Below, in pieces: positions 50,950 through 59,253 of a stretch of DNA of 60,052 nt; within the stretch, counting starts at the first letter, position 1; each line of letters begins with the position of its first letter. The notes under the pieces are model-generated. The model was not told the DNA's origin and did no database searches. It was given only the letters and a program-made list of their open reading frames with translations. Source of the DNA: DASZMX01 sp035551475. Its GTDB lineage: Bacteria > Verrucomicrobiota > Verrucomicrobiia > Limisphaerales > Palsa-1400. Position numbers and translations under genes: made by a program. The DNA lies in contig DASZMX010000144.1 in NCBI GenBank assembly GCA_035551475.1, forward strand, positions 1-60,052. Reading direction: 5' to 3'.

Positions 50950-51957
50950 TTAGTGGCGTTTGACTGGAGGGGAGTCGTCTATGGGCGGCGCAGGCGGCCC
51001 GCCCGTCGGAAGGTTGGGATTAGTCTTGCCACTGCCACCCACTTGGACGCCGCTTTGCGACGGCCCTGCAGCCGCGTTCTGAAGATTTTGATATTGCGTG
51101 GCGGGATCCACGGCCTCTGGCGGGGGCCAGCTGCGGGCGGCAACATTCCCGGAAGGCGCAGCGCTTCCACCCAGATTGATCGGCACCGCATTGGGCGAGG
51201 TGATTCCTCCGTAACCAGGCGCTCCATAACCCGACCCGCCGTAGCTGGCGCCGCCGGACACGCTGACGCCACTGCCTCCGCCGCCGTAGCTTTGCCCGCC
51301 AAAATTCGCCGCGTAATTATTCGGCGTGGCATTTGCCGCGCCGCTGGTGTCTGCCGCCGAATTGTTGTCGCCGCCGCCGCCTCCAATAATTATCGCGCCC
51401 GGACTGGACGCTGGGGACGCCTCCGCAGCAGCAGCCGCGGGCGCCACGGGAGGCGCGGGGAAGCCGGGCAACCGCCGCAGCGCCGGATTATTGGGAGCAG
51501 CCGCGGGAGCGGCGCCTTTGGCGCTGGCGAAACTATTGCTGGCCACGGAAAGTGTCATGGGCGTGCCGGAATTGATCACGTCCACTTCCTCTTTTTCCTT
51601 GTTGATCTTGACCAATTCCAACTGTCCCTGGCGTTCGCCGGCGGCCAGATTCAGATAAGTCGTCTGCTCCTTCGCATCCTTGGGCGCCAAGGCAAATAAA
51701 ACGCGCGTTACTTCGCCTACCTTGATAATCCCCGTCAACTTGTATTGCGGCAGGTCGCTCGGCTTGACTTCCGGGGGTGGAGGCGGGGGAGGCGGCGGGT
51801 TCAACCGAAAAACATTCCGGTCACTGATCACCGCGTAAGGATTGGCGTCGCCGACCGGAGCTGCGGCCTCTGGGGAGACGGCCACGGCCCGCGCGGCAAG
51901 GACAACTCCCAGGCAACCGGCGGCCACGATGCAGGATTTAAGGGAACTCCGGCTCAC
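50950..51957 (-). CDS. GspC/PilP-like exported protein with Pro- and Gly-rich regions
   Basis: This 335-residue protein has a signal peptide (about 1-27). N-P-Y-A-V-I-S-D-R-N-V-F-R-L follows, similar to the N-P-F-G-L segment that opens the homology region of GspC/PilP proteins, then a run of nine prolines, then the beta-domain Y-K-L-T-G-I-I-K-V-G-E-V-T-R-V-L-F-A (about 73-130) ending V-D-V-I-N-S-G-T-P. The rest is low complexity (Ala, Pro, Gly, Asn). This suggests a secretion or pilus assembly component of the envelope; no other gsp gene is next to it. It lies downstream of rpsT on the same strand but with a hairpin between them. Confidence 0.65.
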   Translation of the reverse strand: MSRSSLKSCIVAAGCLGVVLAARAVAVSPEAAAPVGDANPYAVISDRNVFRLNPPPPPPPPPEVKPSDLPQYKLTGIIKVGEVTRVLFALAPKDAKEQTTYLNLAAGERQGQLELVKINKEKEEVDVINSGTPMTLSVASNSFASAKGAAPAAAPNNPALRRLPGFPAPPVAPAAAAAEASPASSPGAIIIGGGGGDNNSAADTSGAANATPNNYAANFGGQSYGGGGSGVSVSGGASYGGSGYGAPGYGGITSPNAVPINLGGSAAPSGNVAARSWPPPEAVDPATQYQNLQNAAAGPSQSGVQVGGSGKTNPNLPTGGPPAPPIDDSPPVKRH

Positions 51958-52000
51958 GGCGACACTATACTCACACCCGTTGCCAACACCAACCGATTAA

Positions 52001-52018
52001 TTAAGTTGCGAAACTTAA
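52001..52018 (-). terminator. Possible terminator hairpin at the end of rpsT
   Basis: TTAAGTT and AACTTAA form a perfect seven-base-pair stem around a four-base loop, spanning the rpsT stop codon and followed leftward by TTAATC. The stem is A+T-rich and the U-run short, so termination would be weak. Confidence 0.3.
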
Positions 52019-52293
52019 GCGGCCTTGGCCTTGGAAGCCGCGTTCAAGCGCAGGCTCAGGCGGGACTTGTGCCGATTGGCGCGCGCCCAATGGATGACGC
52101 CTTTTTTGGAGGCTTTATCCAAAGCGGAGCTGAGATTGCGCAGCGCAGCCGTGGCCTCTTCCTTCTTGCCCGAGGTGAGCAGGCCCGCGTATTTCCGCTC
52201 CAGGTTGTGCAGGCTGGATTTGACGGTTTGGTTCTGGAGTTTTTTGCGGGCGCTATTGCGCATCCGGCGTCCGGCTGATTTTGTGTTCGGCAT
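52015..52293 (-). CDS. rpsT: 30S ribosomal protein S20
   Basis: This 92-residue basic protein has the S20 pattern: M-P-N-T-K-S-A-G-R-R-M-R-N-S-A-R-K, a three-helix bundle, and the C-terminal K-K-G-V-I-H-W-A-R-A-N-R-H-K-S-R-L-S. S20 binds 16S rRNA early in small-subunit assembly. It follows ispD on the same strand after 67 bases that hold a likely separate promoter. Confidence 0.97.
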   Translation of the reverse strand: MPNTKSAGRRMRNSARKKLQNQTVKSSLHNLERKYAGLLTSGKKEEATAALRNLSSALDKASKKGVIHWARANRHKSRLSLRLNAASKAKAA

Positions 52294-52320
52294 AGTTAAA
52301 CAATCGTCTCGAAAGGGGTA

Positions 52321-52348
52321 ACGGTAACGGAACCAGGTTTTTTGTCAA
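52321..52348 (-). promoter_or_regulatory. Candidate rpsT promoter
   Basis: Read leftward, a perfect TTGACA (52348-52343) is followed after 16 bases by TACCGT (52326-52321), about 28 bases before the rpsT ATG. The -35 is convincing and the -10 weak. A tandem GTTACC repeat overlaps the -10. Confidence 0.38.
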
Positions 52349-52360
52349 CGGCGTAACAGG

Positions 52361-53044
52361 TCAGGATTTCAACAATAATTCCACGTAGGGCAAATCCGCG
52401 GGCACCGTGACCTTGGGGTTGGGGATGGCGCTGGGAACAAGCGTGACGGCCTGGCCGATGAGTTCGCAGGCGGCGGTGTCGTCGGTGACTTGCGCGCCTT
52501 GCTCGCGCACCTTGGCCAGCGCGCGGCGGATGATTTCCACGCGGAAGGTTTGCGGCGTTTGCACGGCCCATAATTCCGCCCGGTGCAAATGGCCCGCAAT
52601 GGTGGCGCCGTCCAGAGATTTTTTAATGGTGTCCGAGACAGGCTGGGCTGCGACTGCGGCGCCAAACTTTGTGGCGGCGGCAATGGTGGCGGCTATCAAA
52701 TCCACTCCGGTGCAAGGCCGCGCGGCATCCTGAATCGCCACAATCTGCGAGGATGGGGCCAGCGCCTGCAAACCGTTCCAGACGGAGTCCTGGCGTTCTT
52801 TTCCGCCCACCACCAATCGGTAAGGCTTAGTCAAACCAATTTTCTCCGCCATTTCCGTAAAGAGCGGTTGCAGCCCCTCGCGAATGACCAGCACAATTTC
52901 ATGAATGCAGGCGGCGCGGTCGAAACGCTCCCAGGTGTGCGCCACGACGGGGCGGCCGGCGACGGACAAAAATAGTTTGTCAGTCTGCGGGCCCATGCGG
53001 ACGCCTTTGCCCGCGGCGACGATTAAGGCGGAATGAGAAATCAC
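52361..53044 (-). CDS. ispD: 2-C-methyl-D-erythritol 4-phosphate cytidylyltransferase
   Basis: This 228-residue enzyme couples CTP to methylerythritol phosphate in the MEP isoprenoid pathway. The nucleotide-binding start is A-L-I-V-A-A-G-K-G-V-R-M-G; later marks are G-G-K-E-R-Q-D-S-V-W-N-G-L, I-Q-D-A-A-R-P and L-W-A-V-Q-T-P-Q-T-F-R. A GTG start at 53044 overlapping the pdxA stop (GTGA) is preferred, since it puts the Rossmann strand at residue 5; the frame continues upstream only inside pdxA. No ispF is seen next to it. It is translationally coupled in the surA-like/pdxA/ispD run. Confidence 0.95.
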   Translation of the reverse strand: MISHSALIVAAGKGVRMGPQTDKLFLSVAGRPVVAHTWERFDRAACIHEIVLVIREGLQPLFTEMAEKIGLTKPYRLVVGGKERQDSVWNGLQALAPSSQIVAIQDAARPCTGVDLIAATIAAATKFGAAVAAQPVSDTIKKSLDGATIAGHLHRAELWAVQTPQTFRVEIIRRALAKVREQGAQVTDDTAACELIGQAVTLVPSAIPNPKVTVPADLPYVELLLKS

Positions 53045-54033
53045 GGAGAGCGGCGCGCGAGTTGTTTGGCCAGGCGCAGCGCGGCGCGCATGCTGGAGGC
53101 GTCCGCCTTGCCCTGACCGGCTATATCGTAAGCCGTGCCATGATCCGGCGAGGTGCGGATGAACGGCAGGCCGAGCGTCCAATTAATGCCGTTTTCGAAT
53201 GCCACCATTTTGAGCGGCGCCAAGCCCTGGTCGTGATACATCGCGACCACCGCGTCGTAATCGCCACGATAGGCGTGATAAAAAAGCGTGTCGGCTGGAA
53301 AAGGCCCATGCGCATCGATCCCCTGCCCTTGAGCGGCTTGCAGGACGGGCGTGATGAGCGTGATTTCTTCGTCGCCAAATTGGCCGCCTTCACCGGCGTG
53401 GGGATTGAGGCCGCACACCGCCACGCGCTGGCGCGGCAGGCCAAGATCGTGGCACGCGCGGGAAGCCAGTTCGATGGCCAATTGGATATTCTCGGCGCGA
53501 AGCTTGGCCGCGACTAGTTTCAACGGCAAATGCGTGGTGGCCAAGGCGACGCGCAGCCAGCGTCCGCGGTCGTCCTGGCCCAGCAGCATCATGGCGGTGC
53601 GCGGCGACCCGGCGAGCTCGGAAAGAAATTCGGTCTGGCCGATAAATGGCAGGCCGGTGCGCATTATGGCTTCCTTATTGACAGGCGCGGTGACCAAGGC
53701 GTCCATCTCATGCCGGAGGCAGCGTTGCGCGCCGTCCGTCAGCCAGGCCACGGCGGCGCGCGCGGCGGTCGGCGAACCCGGCGGCAAATCCGCCGGCAGC
53801 GGTTCGGATAGTGGATTATGGACGAAAAAACGGCCCGGATCGGTGGGGGCGCAAAAACGGCGTAGCTCCAATCCCAAGCCCAGGCGGCGTGCCAAGGCTT
53901 CCACCAAATCGAGATCACCAATCAGAAGGTAACGCGTGTCATCCGCGGCCGCTTCCGCCGCGAGGGCCTTGAGCGTCACTTCCGGGCCGACGCCGGTGAC
54001 GTCTCCCAGCGCAATGGCAATCCAGCCGGTCAC
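53041..54033 (-). CDS. pdxA: 4-hydroxythreonine-4-phosphate dehydrogenase
   Basis: This 330-residue dehydrogenase oxidises 4-phosphohydroxy-L-threonine in vitamin B6 synthesis. It begins I-A-I-A-L-G-D-V-T-G-V-G-P-E-V, with V-T-A-P-V-N-K-E-A and, near the end, M-Y-H-D-Q-G-L-A-P-L-K and H-G-T-A-Y-D-I-A-G-Q-G-K-A. D-V-T-G replaces the common D-P-A-G, which also occurs in the related PdxA2/DltE-like group, so a different hydroxy-acid phosphate substrate is possible. Start is GTG at 54033. It follows the surA-like gene (21-base gap), as in the E. coli surA-pdxA order. Confidence 0.92.
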   Translation of the reverse strand: MTGWIAIALGDVTGVGPEVTLKALAAEAAADDTRYLLIGDLDLVEALARRLGLGLELRRFCAPTDPGRFFVHNPLSEPLPADLPPGSPTAARAAVAWLTDGAQRCLRHEMDALVTAPVNKEAIMRTGLPFIGQTEFLSELAGSPRTAMMLLGQDDRGRWLRVALATTHLPLKLVAAKLRAENIQLAIELASRACHDLGLPRQRVAVCGLNPHAGEGGQFGDEEITLITPVLQAAQGQGIDAHGPFPADTLFYHAYRGDYDAVVAMYHDQGLAPLKMVAFENGINWTLGLPFIRTSPDHGTAYDIAGQGKADASSMRAALRLAKQLARRSP

Positions 54034-54054
54034 AAGATTGGGGAACGCACGCCG

Positions 54055-55017
54055 CTAATAGTAGCGCACGAACGATTTCGCTTTCATCCGGTCGATCCAT
54101 TTCTGGCGAAGACGCGCGCTTTCCTGCGATTTGAGGGTGCGCTCGATATCATCGCGCACTTCAGCCAAGTCGCGGACATGGGCCACGCGGGCTTCATCGA
54201 CCATCAGCAAATAACATGCGCCATTGGGAAGTTCCACAATGCCGCTGTGCATTCCGGGCTTGAGGGCAAAAGCGGCGTCGGCGAGTTCCGGGGTGAGGTA
54301 GGAGCGCTGAACCCAGCCGCGATCGCCACCCTCGGCGCGTTGCGGACCGGAGGAATAGACGGCGGCCATTTCGGCGAAGGGAACGCCTTCGTTGATCTTG
54401 CGCAAAATTTCTTCCGCCACACGCCGGGCCGTGCCGGGAGAGGCGTCCGCGGGCTGGCTGATGGCGATCATCTTCAACTTGACCTGGTCCGGCAGCTTAA
54501 ATTCGTCCTTATGAGCGTCGTAATAATTTTGGATTTTGAGCGGGGAAATGAGCACCTTTTTCTGCGAGGTGTTCTGGTAGCTCATGTATTCAATGATGAA
54601 TTTCTCACGCTCCTGGCGGCGATACATCTCGTACGTCATCCCTTGCGCCTGGAGGGTTTTGATAAGGCGCGAACGGTCGCCGTAATATTCCTTTTTGATG
54701 TTGTCGCGCACCCGGTCATCGATGAAGGCCTCGAGCAAGTTGGTTTGATAACCTTCGGAGGTGAAGGAATGAATGATCAACTCGCGTTCGACGAGGCTTT
54801 CGATCTGGTCGTTTTTGATTTTCTCGGCCGTTTGCTCGAACTTCTCCTTGTCGGCGTAGGAGATATTCGGCAGGCGCGGAGCGACTGACTCGATAATTTG
54901 GCCGTAGGTAATGACGGATTGGTTGACCACCACCTGGATGGCGCTGACCAATTCGGAGTGCGCGGGCGCGGCCAGCAAAAGGGCGGAGGCGATCAGCCCT
55001 GGATAACAGACCTTCAT
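54055..55017 (-). CDS. SurA-like periplasmic peptidyl-prolyl isomerase
   Basis: This 320-residue protein has a signal peptide (G-L-I-A-S-A-L-L-L-A-A-P-A-H-S), an N-terminal SurA-type chaperone region (V-V-N-Q-S-V-I-T-Y-G-Q-I, about 30-160) and one parvulin domain (about 165-270; F-A-E-M-A-A-V-Y-S-S-G-P-Q-R-A-E-G-G-D). E. coli SurA has two parvulin domains; only one is present here. It would help outer-membrane proteins fold in the periplasm. The ATG at 55017 is directly before the signal peptide. It is the first gene of the leftward run with pdxA and ispD. Confidence 0.88.
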   Translation of the reverse strand: MKVCYPGLIASALLLAAPAHSELVSAIQVVVNQSVITYGQIIESVAPRLPNISYADKEKFEQTAEKIKNDQIESLVERELIIHSFTSEGYQTNLLEAFIDDRVRDNIKKEYYGDRSRLIKTLQAQGMTYEMYRRQEREKFIIEYMSYQNTSQKKVLISPLKIQNYYDAHKDEFKLPDQVKLKMIAISQPADASPGTARRVAEEILRKINEGVPFAEMAAVYSSGPQRAEGGDRGWVQRSYLTPELADAAFALKPGMHSGIVELPNGACYLLMVDEARVAHVRDLAEVRDDIERTLKSQESARLRQKWIDRMKAKSFVRYY

Positions 55018-55158
55018 GAGGCGCCATCGTAAAGAACCGCGATTTTCGGGCAAGCCTAAACTGGGCAAAATTCACGCGGCGCCAAGTGTTCGCGGGGCGT
55101 TTTTACTTTCATTTGCGCGCTAGTGGCGTTACTGATGTGGGGTAAATCCAATCATTTT

Positions 55159-55908
55159 ATGACGTCAATTAACGAAGAGGTGCATGGGCCGCAAGGGTTC
55201 ACGATGCTGTCGATTTCCCCGAGCGAACTGGCGGCCTTGCGCGAAGTGATCCGGGAACAATGGTTGTACCGGCTGCAATTGGTGGTGCCAAACGAAGTGC
55301 ATAAATTCGCCGCCATCAGCATGGACCAATACCATCAGCATGCTGACCTCGTGGATCACGCCAAAATCTGGCCCAAAATCAGCCGCGTGCTCCCCGCCAG
55401 CGGCGCGAAATTGATGCGCTCGATGGCCTACTTCAAACGGCTGGAGGCGGAATACGGCGAAATCATCATTGGCGATGAAGAAAATTTTGGCTGGGAGAAC
55501 ATTACCTGGCGCCTCGTGCGCCCGCAGGCCAAAGATGTCGGCCCGATTCACGCTGACGAATGGTTTTACGAAGTGCGGCCCTCGCAAAAAAGGCATCCCG
55601 GCTTCATCCCGGTGAAAATCTGGATGGCCGTTTATTGCAACGCCGGCAAAAACGGATTGCGGGTCGTTCCCGGATCCCATCGCATGATGGACAAATACAA
55701 ATACCGCACAGAAATCCGCAATGATCTGGCAGTGCCGGTGTACGACGGCAACGAAGACGAATTGCCCGCGACCATTCCCAAGACCAACCCCGGCGACTTG
55801 ATTGTCTTCAATCATTTTCTCCTGCACGGCGGCGTCTGGAACAACGAGGCCACCACCCGCGTCAGCATCGACTTCACGATTTTCGTCAACGAGAAATTCA
55901 AGAAATAA
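55159..55908 (+). CDS. Phytanoyl-CoA dioxygenase-like Fe(II)/2-oxoglutarate enzyme
   Basis: This 249-residue protein has a jelly-roll dioxygenase domain. The iron motif H-x-D is in I-H-A-D-E-W and the distal histidine in F-L-L-H-G-G. The 2-oxoglutarate arginine is probably in T-T-R-V-S-I-D-F about ten residues after the distal histidine, and V-P-G-S-H-R is a PhyH-type phrase. It would hydroxylate a small molecule or sugar. The ATG at 55159 is preferred over one 36 bases upstream with little family sequence. It heads a rightward cluster with a methyltransferase and an RmlD-like reductase, 14 bases apart from the former. Confidence 0.82.
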   Translation: MTSINEEVHGPQGFTMLSISPSELAALREVIREQWLYRLQLVVPNEVHKFAAISMDQYHQHADLVDHAKIWPKISRVLPASGAKLMRSMAYFKRLEAEYGEIIIGDEENFGWENITWRLVRPQAKDVGPIHADEWFYEVRPSQKRHPGFIPVKIWMAVYCNAGKNGLRVVPGSHRMMDKYKYRTEIRNDLAVPVYDGNEDELPATIPKTNPGDLIVFNHFLLHGGVWNNEATTRVSIDFTIFVNEKFKK

Positions 55909-55922
55909 GCCCGCAAGGCCCC

Positions 55923-56594
55923 ATGGAACAACACACCAAAGAGCCGCAGTACAATCATTGTCTTGACGTGGCGACCGACCACCTGGCCACTCTGGGACTC
56001 ATGTCCAACCAGGTCTGGCACGAAGACCCCAAACGGCTCGCCTTCGTTTTGGCGCGTTACAAATTCGCCGCGAAAATGTTCGCGGGCCTGAACCGCGTCC
56101 TGGAGGTCGGCTGCGCGGACGCCTTTGGGTCGCGCATTGTTTTGCAGGAGGTCGAATCCTTGACCGCCTGCGATTTTGACCCGGTGTTTGTCGCGGACGC
56201 GAATCGCCGGATGGACGCGGCGTGGAAATTCGAGTGCGTGGTGCATGACATGCTGTCTGGGCCGATGCCCGGGGGATTTGACGCTGCCTATTCGATTGAT
56301 GTGCTGGAGCACATCCCGCCGGCGGACGAGGATCGTTTTGTCTCGAACATTGTCCAGTCGCTGAATCCCGCAGGCGTCTGCCTGTTTGGCTCGCCGTCCA
56401 TTGAATCCCAGACGTACGCCTCCCCGCAAAGCAAGGCCGGGCACGTCAACTGCAAAAACGCGCCGCAAATGAAGGCGTTGCTGGGCAAATATTTTCACAA
56501 CGTGTTTTTGTTCTCGATGAACGATGAAGTCGTCCACACCGGATTTTATCCGCTGGCGCATTATCTTTTCGCGTTGTGCTGTCATCGAAAGTAA
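55923..56594 (+). CDS. SAM-dependent class I methyltransferase
   Basis: This 223-residue protein has a Rossmann SAM-binding core: V-L-E-V-G-C-A-D-A-F-G-S (about 60-71, a variant of E-x-G-x-G-x-G in which the third glycine position is aspartate-containing), an acidic loop C-D-F-D-P-V-F, and S-I-D-V-L-E-H-I-P-P (motif II/III). The acceptor is unknown. It resembles small-molecule or sugar C/O-methyltransferases of the Methyltransf_11/23 group. It overlaps the following reductase gene by 19 bases. Confidence 0.83.
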   Translation: MEQHTKEPQYNHCLDVATDHLATLGLMSNQVWHEDPKRLAFVLARYKFAAKMFAGLNRVLEVGCADAFGSRIVLQEVESLTACDFDPVFVADANRRMDAAWKFECVVHDMLSGPMPGGFDAAYSIDVLEHIPPADEDRFVSNIVQSLNPAGVCLFGSPSIESQTYASPQSKAGHVNCKNAPQMKALLGKYFHNVFLFSMNDEVVHTGFYPLAHYLFALCCHRK

Positions 56595-57418
56595 CGGCGG
56601 CGCCGCAGCATTTGGTGATAGGCGGGGCTGGGCTCCTGGGCGCGGCGTTGCGCCAACGCTGGGAGGCGCAGGGCGTGAAAACAATCGTCACCACCCGGGA
56701 GACGTTGGATTTGGGCGGGGACATCGCACGCTGGCATCCGCCCGCCGGCGGAGGAGTGGCCGTGATCAGCGCAGGCATCACAGACCAGGAAAAATGCCGG
56801 CGCGACCCGGCGGGAACCGGGCGCATCAATATTGACCAGACCATTCTGCTGGCGCAGCGTTTGCGGGCGGCGGATTACTTTGTGGTCTATCTTTCCTCCA
56901 ATCTGGTGTTTGACGGGAGCGCGGCTGGGCCTCGTCCCGCTGACGCGGTTTCCCCGGCGACGGAATACGGGCGGCAGAAAGCCGCGGCTGAACAGGGCTT
57001 GCGCGATGTCACCGATGAGCTGGCCATCGTGCGATTGACAAAGGTGGTGCATCAGAATCTTCCCCTGCTCGCGCGCTGGCGCGAGGCTTTGCAGCGCGGC
57101 GAGGTCATCCGGCCCTTTCGTGATTATGTGTGTTCGCCTATTTCCCTCGCTTTCGCCGTGGCCGGAATTGCGGCCGCCGCGGAAAAACGCGCGCCGGGAA
57201 TCTGGCATATTTCCGCGAACGATGACTTGCCCTACAGTGAATTGGCGCGGGCGCTGGCGCGAAATCTTGGAGCGCCGGAAGCTCTGGTGCAGTCAACGGC
57301 GGCGCCGCATGGGACGCTTGAACATTTGCCGGAACACGCTTTCCTCGACACCGCCGACACCGAAAAACAACTCGGGCTCAAAACTCCCAGCGCGCGGGAG
57401 GCGCTAGACTTCGCATGA
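56576..57418 (+). CDS. RmlD-like sugar-nucleotide reductase/epimerase (extended SDR)
   Basis: This 280-residue protein has the nucleotide-binding turn G-G-A-G-L-L-G-A-A-L (about 15-24), S-S-N-L-V-F-D-G (active-site serine region) and Y-G-R-Q-K (Y-x3-K). This matches extended SDRs of the dTDP-4-dehydrorhamnose reductase (RmlD) type, which reduce 4-keto sugar nucleotides. A GTG at 56576, overlapping the methyltransferase end, is used as start. Its TGA overlaps the ygfZ ATG. No rmlA/B/C genes are in the window, so the sugar-nucleotide substrate is unidentified. Confidence 0.8.
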   Translation: MLSSKVTAAPQHLVIGGAGLLGAALRQRWEAQGVKTIVTTRETLDLGGDIARWHPPAGGGVAVISAGITDQEKCRRDPAGTGRINIDQTILLAQRLRAADYFVVYLSSNLVFDGSAAGPRPADAVSPATEYGRQKAAAEQGLRDVTDELAIVRLTKVVHQNLPLLARWREALQRGEVIRPFRDYVCSPISLAFAVAGIAAAAEKRAPGIWHISANDDLPYSELARALARNLGAPEALVQSTAAPHGTLEHLPEHAFLDTADTEKQLGLKTPSAREALDFA

Positions 57419-58464
57419 ACCCGCTCGCCCTGCATGATTTTCATGCCGCCCGAGGCGCGCGGTTTTTTGACCTGAACGGCCACGAAGCGGTTATGGATTA
57501 CGGCGATTGGCGCGCCGAATATGCGGCTTTGCGCGAGACGGCGGGCTTGATTGACTTGAGTTTTCGCGGGCGGCTCTGCGCCCTCGGAAAAGATGCGCAA
57601 AAGTTTTTGCACGGGCAAGTGACCAACCATGTGAATGGCCTGCAAATCGGCCAGGGATGTTACGCCGCGCTGGTTTCGGCCAAGGGGAAAATGCAAAGCG
57701 ACCTGAATATTTACCGGCTGGAAAACGAATGGCTGCTGGATTTCGAGCCGGGATTAGGCGCGGTCGTCAAGGAACGGCTGGAAAAATACGTGATTGCCGA
57801 GGAAGTTGAAATCGTTGACGCGGCGGCGGCGTACGGATTGGTGCGCGCCCAGGGGCCGGAGGCGGGGGCGGTGGCGGAGAAACTAGGCGTCGAACTTCCG
57901 CGGGAACCAAGGCAAATTGTCAGCGTCAAACACGCCGCTTGGGGCGACTTGTATTTGACTAAGCGTGACGGGTTTTTTGAATTTTTTGTCCCGACGGCTG
58001 CGTTGCCAGACTTGGCCAAAACGCTCGCGGCGCCGTGGTGCGGATGGCAGGCTCTGGAAGCGGCGCGCATCGAGGACACGGTTCCGCGTTATGGCGCCGA
58101 CATGGACGAGACCAATTTGCCGCCGGAAGCCGGTTTGGATAATCGGGCGGTCAGTTACGCCAAGGGATGTTATATCGGGCAGGAAGTGATCGCGCGCATT
58201 CGAACGTACGGGCAGGTGGCCAAGACGCTGCGCGGATTGACCTTAAGCTCCGCCGCCCTGCCGGCACGCGGCGCGCGGTTGTGGCGGAACGATAAAGAAG
58301 TGGGCTACATCACCAGCGCCACGGAATCGCCCAAGCTCAAGGCTCCGATCGCGCTCGGTTACGTGCGGCGCGAAGCCAACGCCATCGGGACAGATTTGCA
58401 GGTGGAAATCGCCGGCGAAAAAGTTGCGGCGCGCGTGGCCACGCTGCCATTTGAAGCTTTTTAA
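57415..58464 (+). CDS. ygfZ: YgfZ/CAF17-like folate-binding protein
   Basis: This 349-residue protein has GcvT-type domains with the YgfZ signature K250-G-C252-Y-I-G-Q-E, whose cysteine is required in E. coli YgfZ. L-H-G-Q-V-T-N-H-V-N and G-K-M-Q-S-D-L are found earlier. YgfZ uses tetrahydrofolate to support [4Fe-4S]-enzyme maturation or repair. It overlaps the SDR gene by four bases and precedes nagB by three, so the run from 55159 to 59241 is probably one transcript. This is not the glycine-cleavage T protein, which lacks the K-G-C-Y-I-G motif. Confidence 0.93.
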   Translation: MNPLALHDFHAARGARFFDLNGHEAVMDYGDWRAEYAALRETAGLIDLSFRGRLCALGKDAQKFLHGQVTNHVNGLQIGQGCYAALVSAKGKMQSDLNIYRLENEWLLDFEPGLGAVVKERLEKYVIAEEVEIVDAAAAYGLVRAQGPEAGAVAEKLGVELPREPRQIVSVKHAAWGDLYLTKRDGFFEFFVPTAALPDLAKTLAAPWCGWQALEAARIEDTVPRYGADMDETNLPPEAGLDNRAVSYAKGCYIGQEVIARIRTYGQVAKTLRGLTLSSAALPARGARLWRNDKEVGYITSATESPKLKAPIALGYVRREANAIGTDLQVEIAGEKVAARVATLPFEAF

Positions 58465-58467
58465 TTT

Positions 58468-59241
58468 ATGGAAGTGATCATACGCAAGGACGCGCGGGCC
58501 GCGTCCGACTTGGCGGCGCGCATCATTGCGGCCGAAATCCGCGCCAAACCAAACATCGTGCTCGGCCTCGCCACGGGCCGGACCATGGACATGCTTTACC
58601 AGCAATTGGTGGGGATGCGGCTGGATTTTGCCAAATGCCGCACCTTCAATCTCGACGAGTATGTCGGTCTGGCGGCGACTGACCCGCGGTCCTATCGCGC
58701 CTACATGAACAAGGCGCTGTTCAACCATGTGAACATCGATTTGCTGAACACGCATGTGCCGGACGGCATGGCGGAAGATTTGGAGGCGGAATGCCGCCGC
58801 TACGAAGCGAAGATCGAGAAATGCGGCGGAATCGATTTGCAACTGCTGGGCATGGGCCGTTCGGGACACATTGGCTTCAATGAACCGCTTTCCGCGCTGC
58901 TCTCGCGCACCCGCGTGAAAGCGCTCAGCCCCACGACCACTGCGCAGAATGCGGATTTTTTCGGCGGGGCCGACAAAGTGCCGCGCCGGGCCATCACCAT
59001 GGGCGTGGGAACCATCGTGGACAGCCGCCGCTGCCTCCTCCTGGCCACGGGCGAAAGCAAAGCCGAAATCGTGGCCAAAGCCGTCGAAGGGCCGATCACC
59101 GCGATGATTTCCGCCACGGCCTTGCAATTGCATCCGCGCTGCGTGGTGGTGGTGGACGAAGCGGCGGCGGCCCATTTGCAGGAAAAGGACTATTACCGCT
59201 GGATATTTGACAATGAGCCGGAATGGGAAACCTTCCGGTAA
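58468..59241 (+). CDS. nagB: Glucosamine-6-phosphate deaminase
   Basis: This 257-residue enzyme converts glucosamine-6-phosphate to fructose-6-phosphate and ammonia. It has V-L-G-L-A-T-G-R-T-M (normally A-T-G-x-T-P), F-N-L-D-E-Y-V-G-L (catalytic aspartate) and L-L-G-M-G-R-S-G-H-I-G-F-N-E-P. The usual G-I-G-x-D-G-H-I-A-F-N-E-P is altered to R-S-G-H-I-G, so the conserved aspartate before G-H is serine. That deviation leaves the exact substrate slightly open; a 6-phosphogluconolactonase-like relative is the main alternative. Length is normal. It ends a tightly packed rightward run. Confidence 0.88.
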   Translation: MEVIIRKDARAASDLAARIIAAEIRAKPNIVLGLATGRTMDMLYQQLVGMRLDFAKCRTFNLDEYVGLAATDPRSYRAYMNKALFNHVNIDLLNTHVPDGMAEDLEAECRRYEAKIEKCGGIDLQLLGMGRSGHIGFNEPLSALLSRTRVKALSPTTTAQNADFFGGADKVPRRAITMGVGTIVDSRRCLLLATGESKAEIVAKAVEGPITAMISATALQLHPRCVVVVDEAAAAHLQEKDYYRWIFDNEPEWETFR

Positions 59242-59253
59242 TTCGCCGCCCGC

